NCBI GenBank assembly: GCA_903837355.1
Contig: CAILUI010000246.1
Location: 1-64,000, forward strand
Length of the DNA: 64,000 nt
Direction of reading: 5' to 3'
DNA from: an uncultured Victivallales bacterium
Lineage (GTDB): Bacteria > Verrucomicrobiota > Lentisphaeria > Oligosphaerales > JAFGRS01
Shown here: positions 45,801 to 54,800 of the stretch, in pieces
Position numbering within the stretch: the first letter of the stretch is position 1
Layout: every line of letters begins with the position of its first letter
The notes under the pieces: generated by a model
What the model was told of the DNA's origin: nothing
Databases searched by the model: none
Seen by the model: only the letters and a program-made list of their open reading frames with translations
Position numbers and translations under genes: made by a program

Positions 45801-48800
45801 CGTGGCCATCCTCGCCCCGACCAGCGGCAGCGTGCTCCATGCCGCCGCGCCCGTCTCCGTCAGCATCGCCGATGCCAACCTCGATACCTGGACCCTCGAT
45901 CTCGCCGCGCTGGGGGCCGACGCCTGGACCACCCTCGCCACCGACCGCACCACCCGCACCGCCGCCAGCGTCGCCAGCCTCGACCCAGTCCGCTACCGCG
46001 CCGGTGCCTACCTCCTGCGTCTGCGCGCCACCGACATGGCCGGCCGCCAGGCTGAGACCAGCGCCGTCGTCGACCTCTTCGCCCCCGGCCGCAACGGCCT
46101 CGTCGTCACCGACCTCGTCGCCGACGGCTGGACCATCCGCCGCCGCTACGACTCCCTCGACACCACCGCCGGCGGCCGCCTCGGCCCCGGCTGGGCCCTC
46201 GCTGGCTTCGAGCTCAACGCCAGCGACAACCTGCCCCCCGACGAACTGGCAAGCCTCGGCGCCGTCGCCGCCTACCGCGAGGGCACCCGCCTCTACCTCG
46301 ATCTGCCCGATGGCAGCCGCGCCGCCTTCACCTTCGCCCCCAGCGCCGCCGCTGCCGGCACCACCCCGGCCTGGCTGCCCGACGCCGGCGTCGCGGCGGC
46401 CCTGACCACGGCCTGGGCCCTCCTCGAGAAGGTCGGCCCGGAGTTCTTCCAGGCCAGCACCGGCCTGCCCTACAACCCCGCCGACCCCGCCCTCGACGCC
46501 CCCTACGCCTATGCCCTGACCCTGCCCGATGGCACAACCTGGGAATACGCCGCCGACCAGTCCCTCCTCGCCCTCGTCCGGCCCGATGGCACGCGCCAGC
46601 CCCTCGGCGACAGCGGCGCCGGGACCCTGCTGGGCAACGGCCTGCGCCCGCTGACGGACAACGCCAGCCGGACCGTCCAAATCGCCACCGCGACGGCCTC
46701 GGTCCAGTACCGTTATGACGCCGCCGGCCGCCTCTTCTCGGCCACCGTCGGCCAGCCTGGCGACAGCGCCACCGAGATCTCCCGCACCTGGTACGGCTGG
46801 GGCGACACCGGCCAGCTCCTGACGCGGGCGACCACCGACCCCGCCGACCCCGGGTCCGTGTTCGGCGCCGACGCCGAGTCCGCCCTCCACGCCAACCTCG
46901 GGGTCACGCACGCCTTCCTCGGCAGCCCCAGCACCTACACCCTCGTGGCCGGCGACAGCCGCCGCCTGGCCCTGGTTCTTGACCCGGCTGAGTTCGCCTC
47001 ATCCACCACCGACGCGGTCTATCTCGGCTTCGAGATCACGGCGGCAGGCGCCTGGAACCCGGCGCTGCCCACCTTCGCCAACGCCACCATCCTGCACAGC
47101 GCCGCGGCCCCAGGCCGGGTCCGCGTCATTGCCGAAATCACCCGCGCCGGCGTTGTCGCCCTCCAAGTCGGCGGCGTCGAACCCACCGCGGCCGGCGAGT
47201 TCACCGTCGAGGTCTTCCTCCCCGGCGATGCCGACCGCGATGGCGACCTCGACGGCGACGATACGGCCGCCGTCCTCGACACCCTCGGCGCCACCGCCGG
47301 CAATCCGGCCTACTCCCTCGCCGCCGACGCCGACCGCAATGGCACCATCGCGGCCGCTGACCTCGACTGGATCAACCTCGCCTTCGGCTTCACCGCCAAC
47401 CGCACCCCCACCCTCAGCCCCGCCACCCTCCCCGCCATCGCCGGCCTCCCCATCACCGTCGACCTCGCCGCCCGCGCCCAGGACGCCGATGCCGACCGCT
47501 TGGCCTTCTACCTCGATGCGGTCGACGGCGGCAGCGCCCTCCTCCTCGCCGACGGCCAGACCCTGCGCTTCACCCCCGACGCCGCCCGCGGCACCGGCAC
47601 CGTCACCCTGCGCGTTGACGACGGCGGCCGCACCTCCACCGCGGCCATCCTCACCGTCCAGGCCGCCGAGCTCAGCCCCGACCGCCTCGACCTGACCCAG
47701 CGCGACCTCGTCCTCCAACCCGGCGCGGCCGGCGACCTCGGCCTCAACGCCCACTTCAACGGCGCCACCACGCAGGTCGTGCCCGGCTACCTGGCCGGCA
47801 TGACCTCCTCCAACCCCGACGTCGCGGTCATCGCCGAAAATGGCACCGTCCTCGCCGTCGGCCCCGGCACCGCCATTGTCAGCGCCAGCTTCGGCGGCCA
47901 AACCGTCACCACCCCGGTCACCGTCGGCGCCCGCGACACCCGCACGCTGCAGTTCCTGCCGGCAGCGCGCACGCTCGACGTCGGCGAGGCGCTGCAGTTC
48001 CTGGTCGAGGAACTCGTGGCTGGCCAGACGCTCAACCGCAGCCCGGCCGCCGCCGGCACCAGCTACCACCTCAGCCGCCCCGGCCTCGGCAGCATCACCC
48101 CCGATGGACTCTTCACCGCCGCCGCTGCAGGGGTCGTCGAAGTGACCCTCATTAACGGCGGCCAGAGTCGCGTCGCCACCCTCCGCATCGCCACCCCGCT
48201 GCCCAACGGTTCCGCCATCGGCCCTGACGGCGGCATCGTGGTCGGCCCGGATGGCCTGCAACTGGCCATCCCCAGTGCCGCCCTGACCACCGCCACCCCG
48301 GTGACCATCACCGCCCTCGACCTCGCCACCCCGCCCATGCCGCTGCCTACCGGCTTCACCGCCGTCAGCGCCTTCAGCGTCGCCCTCGGCGGCGAGCCCA
48401 GCGCCGCCCCCATTCGCGTCTCCCTGCCCACCCCGGCCGGCCGCGCCGCCGGCCCCGTCTTCCTCTTCCGCTTCGGCAAACGCCTGGCCGACGACGGCAG
48501 CCTGGCCGACGGCTGGGAACTCCTCGACGTCCTCGACACGCCCGCCGCCGGCAAAGGCAAGTCCGGCCCCATGCTGCGAACCGTCGACAAGGGCCAGAAA
48601 CTGCCCGGCATCGACGCGGACTCGATGGTCTACTCGATGAGCAACCCCAGCGTCGGCTGGGCCTACGTCGGCGCCCTCAACCTCTCGACCCGCGTCGAGG
48701 CCGACAGCAAGATGCAAATCACCGTCGATCCCGAAACCGGCGTCGGCTACCAGACCGCCCATAGCTTCTTCGGCGACTTCGTCATACCCATCGCCTACCA

Positions 48801-51800
48801 CACCCCAACCCTGACCTTCAAACGCCCCACCCCCAAGGGCCTGCTGACCACCACCTACGGCCTCGAGATCGACCCCGGACAGAGCCTGTCGTTCTCGATC
48901 AACGCCCCCATGCCGGCCAGCTCCGACTGGCGCCCGACCATCCGCACCATCGAGTACGCCTTCACCGCTGACGGCCCGAAGCTCACCGTCACCGGCGCCA
49001 ACCTCTCACCTACCCTCGCCGCCAACCAGCTCGAGTTCCTCAATCTCCGCGATGCCGACATCGAAAGCGGTCTGGTCTACCTGCTGCAGTCGAACCGCAT
49101 CGAACTGCGCTCCGCCAGCACCGACGCCAAGACCATCCCGCTCCCCGCCGCCGCCGCCGCCGGCGCCACCCTGACCAGCAACCCCCTCGCCCTCTTCTAC
49201 TGCCAGCGCGCCGAGGGCGCCACCGCCATCCAGGTCCTCGACCCCGTCAGCGGCGAGGTCAAGCGCACGCTGGCGATCCCGCCGGCCCTCACCCGCGTCG
49301 ATGGCATGGCCGCCAGCGATGAGGCCCTCTACCTGCTCGACGCCCAGCAGAAGCTGCTCGTCGACATCGACCTCGACAGCGGCCACCTGCGCAACGAGAT
49401 CCTCCTCCCCAACTACGCCCTCACCCCCCACCTCGCCTACGACGCCACGGCCGAGGAAATCCTCTTCCTCGCCACCACCGGCCAGGTGGTAACCATGGAC
49501 GCCGACGACTGGCACACCGGCACCCGCTTCACCCTGGACCTCGGCGACGTCGCCAGCCTCGGCTGCAGCCCCGATGGCCTGGTCGTCCTCCGCACCAACG
49601 GCCACGTCCTGCGCCTCGATAACGCCAGCGGTGCCGTCCGCGAAGTCGTCGCCACCAGCACCGCCACCCTCGCCGTCGCCGCCAGCGCCGCGCCCCTGAC
49701 CCACTTCGCCACCCTCGCCCCCGCGGCGACCAGCGCCGGCGGCCGCCTCGAGTTCATGGTCGCCAAGGACATGCGCCTGGTAAACAGCCGCATCCGTTTC
49801 AAGTCCCGGTTGGACTATCACGCTGTGACCGCCGGCACCGGCGCCGTCACCACCGCGCGCGATTACTTCAGCCCGCCGGTCGAACTGACCTTGCCGCCGC
49901 CGCCCTACCTCTACGTCGCCAACAGCGGCGATGACACGGTCGGCGTCATCGACACCAGCCTCGAGGTCCCCGATCTCGTGGCCCGCATCCCCGTCGGCCG
50001 CGGCCCTTACGACCTGACGGCGGCCGGCGCCGAGCGGCTCCTGCTGGTGACCAACGCCGGCGAGGGCACGCTCTCGGTGATCAACACCCAGACCCTGGCC
50101 GAGCTGGATATGCAGCCCAGCACCCCCGACGTCCTCGACCGCATCCGCCTCGGCGGCTCCCCCGGCCCCATCGCCATCAACCCCAAACGGCCCTTTGTCT
50201 ACATCGGCGACCTCAGCCGCCCAACCCTGCACGAAATCGGCCTCGGCGCCCTCTCCAGCGGCCTGGCCCACGACCTCGGCGCCGCCCTCCCGGCCCTCCG
50301 CCTCTCCTGCCTGACCGGCCTGGCAGTCTCCTCCGATGGCCGCTATGCCTACGTCACTACACCCGGCACCGCGGGTTGGACCGGCGATGACGCCGTCGCC
50401 ACCACCGGCTACCTGCTGAAGTGGGACATCGACGCGCAGCTCATCGTCTCCAGCCTCGACGTCGGTCGCCGGCCCTTCGGCGTGCGCGTCGTCCCGCGCC
50501 AGGACGCCGTCGACCGCGACTACGTCCTCATCGCCGTCCGCGGCAGCGAACCCCAGGGCTTCACCGTCGTCGACCCCGATACCATGGCCATCGTCCGCGA
50601 CCTGACCAAGGCCACCAACCTGCGCGGCTACGAACCCGCCCTCGGCGGCCCCGGCATCGCCATCACGCCCACCAGCCGAGCCCCCACCGAGACGTCGTTC
50701 GATCAGGATATCTACGGCACCTACGACGCCACGGAGGCCTTCGTCCAAGCCGATACCCGCTTCTTCGATATCGAGTCCGCCGAAGACCTCGTCGTCAGCG
50801 CCGACCAAACCCTGGGCTTCGAACTCTTCAACTGCACCTTCCACACCCGCATCTCGTCGATCCCCGGCGTCACCAACGCCGCCCTGGTCGCCGACCTGCA
50901 GCGCGATCCGCACCGCGGCCGCGGCGGCAACATCGGCATCATCCTCAACCCGCTGGACCCGGAGAAGACCACCGGCTTCATCGCCGCTACCAAGGAGTAT
51001 CCCTTCAGTTGGCCGGACCAGTTGGCCATCGGCCCCAGCGGCCAGCACCTCTATGCAACTTATAAGGGCATCAACCAGGTCCTGGTCTATGACATCTACG
51101 CCATCAAGGCCTGGATCGACGCCCTGACCCTGCTCATGCCCCAACTGGTGACCCGACCCGATCCCGCCAACCCCTACGCCTTCCGAGACCCCCTCGAAGA
51201 CACCATCGCGGCCCTCACGAAACCGCAGGACGATGCCGCCCTCTGGAACTACCTGGGCAGCGCCGCGACCACGCGCCGCGACGAACTCGTCAGCAGCTTC
51301 AGATCCCGTTACCCGGCGGCCTCGGCGGCCGACCTGCAAAGCCGCGTCATCGACCTCGCCAAGAACCTGGTGGCCGGCCTGCCCCCGAAGATCCTGGTCG
51401 CCAAAATCGCCTCCGGCCGCCTGCCCGCCGGTCTCCCCGACTCCGCTGACTACATCACCAGCTACGGCATCGAACTGAAGGCCCTCAGCGCCACCTACGC
51501 CGTCGACGCCGCCAGCCCCGAGCCCCTCGAGCTCCGCACCCTGATCCGCGGCCTCCCGGCGCCGCCCTTCGAGATCGCGGTCTTCCGCTCGGACGACGAC
51601 ACCCTCGATGCCGCCGATCCCGCGGTCTTCCGGCAGACGGTGACCGAGACCGCCGCTCGCGCCCCCGGCTACCACGCCCTGAATCTGCCTGCCACCGGCC
51701 TCGCCAACGGTCACTACCTCGTCGTCATCGACCCCGACAACCTCATCCCCGAGGTCGATGACGACAACAACACCGCCGCCCTGGATGTGGTCCCCTTCGC

Positions 51801-54800
51801 GCTGAACCTCGGCGGCAGCGGCACCGCGGCCGGACTGACGGGGACCTTCCTGGCCGGCGTGGGTGGCACCCTCACCGTCTCCCTGCAACTCCCTGCCAGC
51901 GCCGGCGCCAGCGGCCTCGCCGCCAACCTCCACGGCACCCCGGTCACCTTCGTCCTGGCGAACGGCGTCTGGACCGCCCAGATCGACCTCGCCGGCCTCG
52001 CCGGCAGCGCGGTCCTGACCGTGCAACCTGTCGATGGCGCCGGCCGACCCCTCGGCGCGCCACGTACCTACACCCTCAACCCCCTCGCGCTCCCCGCCTG
52101 GCTCTCCGGTCCGGACACCGTGGTCGAATGGGACGACAGCACCGGCGTCTATCACGTGTTCCAGATGCAGTCGACCCGCACCCAGGGCACCGTGCCCCTT
52201 GCTGCGCCCCTCGGCGGCGGCAGCACGACGGCCCTGACCGCGGGCACCTTCATCGCCTTCGAGTACGGCGCCGGCAGCGTCGCCAATCTGCATGTCGGCG
52301 CCTTCTGGACCACGACCGTCTTCGGCACGCCGGCACCGGCGCTGTCCGGCGCCGTGGTCTACGACGCCAGTGGCCAGGGCGAATGGGTCGAGTCCGCCGC
52401 GCCCGGCAGCGCCTGGTGGCAGCTCGAACTGCGCTCCCGCCTCGGCGCCTTCAGCGCCCCCAGCGGCCCCGTGCGCCTGCTCTCCGGCAGCGCCGAGCTG
52501 GCCGAGCTACCCACCCTCACCGCGGCCGTCCCCGTCATCAACCCCGACCTCACCCTGGGCTCGGCCGGGACCCTCTTCGACCTCGACCTCCTCAGCACCT
52601 CCCGCCTCGCCTTCGCGCTGGCCGAGCGCCTGCCCGCCGGGGCGGTACCGCTGGTCTACGAGGACCTCCAGGGCACCGGGTTCATCGCCGCCCAGGGCAC
52701 CCTGCGGCTCCAGTTCCGCCCAGGCATCATCGCCGGGCAACCGCAGGGACCCGCCACCGCAGCCCTCAGCCTGAATCTCGACGGCGGCGCCAGCCTCAGC
52801 GGCGCGGCGCATACGGGGACCCTTGCCCTCGCCGGCACCCTCCACCTCGACACCGCCGCCGCCAGCGTCGAGTTCGCGGCGGATTTCACCGCCACGGCGC
52901 AGCGCGGCAACGAGATCCTCCTGCTCAACCGTCCCCTCCTGCAGGCCGCTGACCTCTTCGTGCCCAGCACCTGGCGGTGGCTGCCCCCCGCGGCTGGCGG
53001 CGGGAGTCTTGGCGGCGGCGAGGGCGCTGCCCCCGCCGGCAGCCGCGGCGCCGGCGTCGACCTGGTCGCCGCCATCACCCTCGCCAGCACCGGCGTCAGC
53101 ACCGGCGAGCCCTTCGGCATCACCCTCGCGGCAACCAACGCCGGCGATCAGGCCAGCCCTGCCTGCCAGGCGCGCCTGGTCTGGTCCCGCGATGCCCTCA
53201 GCGATGCCGATGACGCCATCATCGACAACGCGATCAGCCTCCCCGCCCTCGCCGCGGGCGGCACCTGGACCCGGGCCCTCACCGTCACCCTTCCCGCCGC
53301 CGCCGAGGGCCGCCTCTGGATCGGCCTCAGCCTCGACCCGACCCGCACCGTCCCCGACTCCGACCCGACCAACAACGAGGCCCTGGCCGCCCTGCAGGTC
53401 CAGCCCACGGCGGCCGGCGCCCTCCACGATGCCCCCGCTACCGCCCTTGACCTCGGCCTGCTCAGCGCTCCCCGCACTCTCGCCAACCTCACCCTCGGCG
53501 GCGCCGCCACGGCAGACTGGTTCCGCCTCGAACTCCCGGTCAGCGGCAGCGCCACCGATACCGTCACCATGACCCTCACCGCCGGCAGTGCCGCCGCCAA
53601 CCTGCAACTCTACGACGCGGCCGGCAACCTGGTCGCCACCGGCGCCGTCTCGGCCGACAGCGCCTGGCTGGCCCTGCTGCCGCTGGAGGGCCTCGCGGCC
53701 GGACCCTACTGGCTGCGCGCCGGCGCCGACCGCGCTGCCATCCTCAAGTACGACCTCGCCGTGGACGCCCCCGTCCGCGCCGGGCCGGATCTCGTGGTCA
53801 GCAGCCTGGCGCCGCCGCGCACACTCCACAATGGCGCCGCCGGCGTCGCCTGGGTGACCCTCACCAACCAGGGTAACCAGGCAGCGACGCCCTTCAGCGT
53901 CCGCCTCGAATGCGCGGGCACTTCCGACCCACTGACCACGGTCGCCGTGCCCGGCCTGCCGGCTGGCGCCAGCCTCGAGGTCGCACTCCCCTTCACCGCC
54001 CCGGCCGATCTCTTCGTCAGCAGCACCCTCCTGTTCACCGCCACCGCCGATGCCCTGGACAGCGTCGCCGAACTGGCCGAAACCAACAACGGCAGCGGCG
54101 CCGTGCCGTGCCTGATCGCCGGCGCGGCCGATGCCCTCGAAACGGCCCAGGCGAGCAGCGGCGCCGCCGAGCTCGGCGCCATCCGCGGTACGCACAGCGT
54201 CAGCGCCCTCAGCCTCGATAGTCTCTATGACTGTGACACCCTGCGCTTCCAGATGGTCGGCAGCGGCGTCGCCAACTACGTTGTCCGCCTCACCCCGGCC
54301 GGCGCCAGCCTCGACGCCGTGCTCTGGCGCGAGGGCGGCGCCTGGGCGCCCACCCCCGGCAACCGCGACGCCACCGGCGTCGTCTTCGATCTCAATGGCC
54401 AGCCTGCCGGCAGCTATCTGCTCTCTGTGCGCCCGCAGGGCGCTGCCGTCGCCAGCTACGCCGTCACCATCGCCGCGCCGCCGGCCGGCGGCCCGAACCT
54501 GCTGGTCACCCGGCTTGCCAGCGACCCGACGGCGGTTGCCGCGGCCGGCACCGTCACCGTCAGCGCCCGCATCACCAACAACGGCACCGCGCCCACCACG
54601 GCCTGCGCGGGGCGCCTCTACCTTCCCACCAACGATACCATTGACCCGACGGAGGACCCCATGCTCGGTACCCCCATCGCCCTCGCCGCCCTCGCCGCCG
54701 GGGCCGCCCTCGACGTCACCCAGACCGTCGCCCTCCCGGCGGGTCTCGCGGCCGGCTGGTACCGCCTGGCGCTGGTCGTCGACACCGCCAATGCCGTCGC

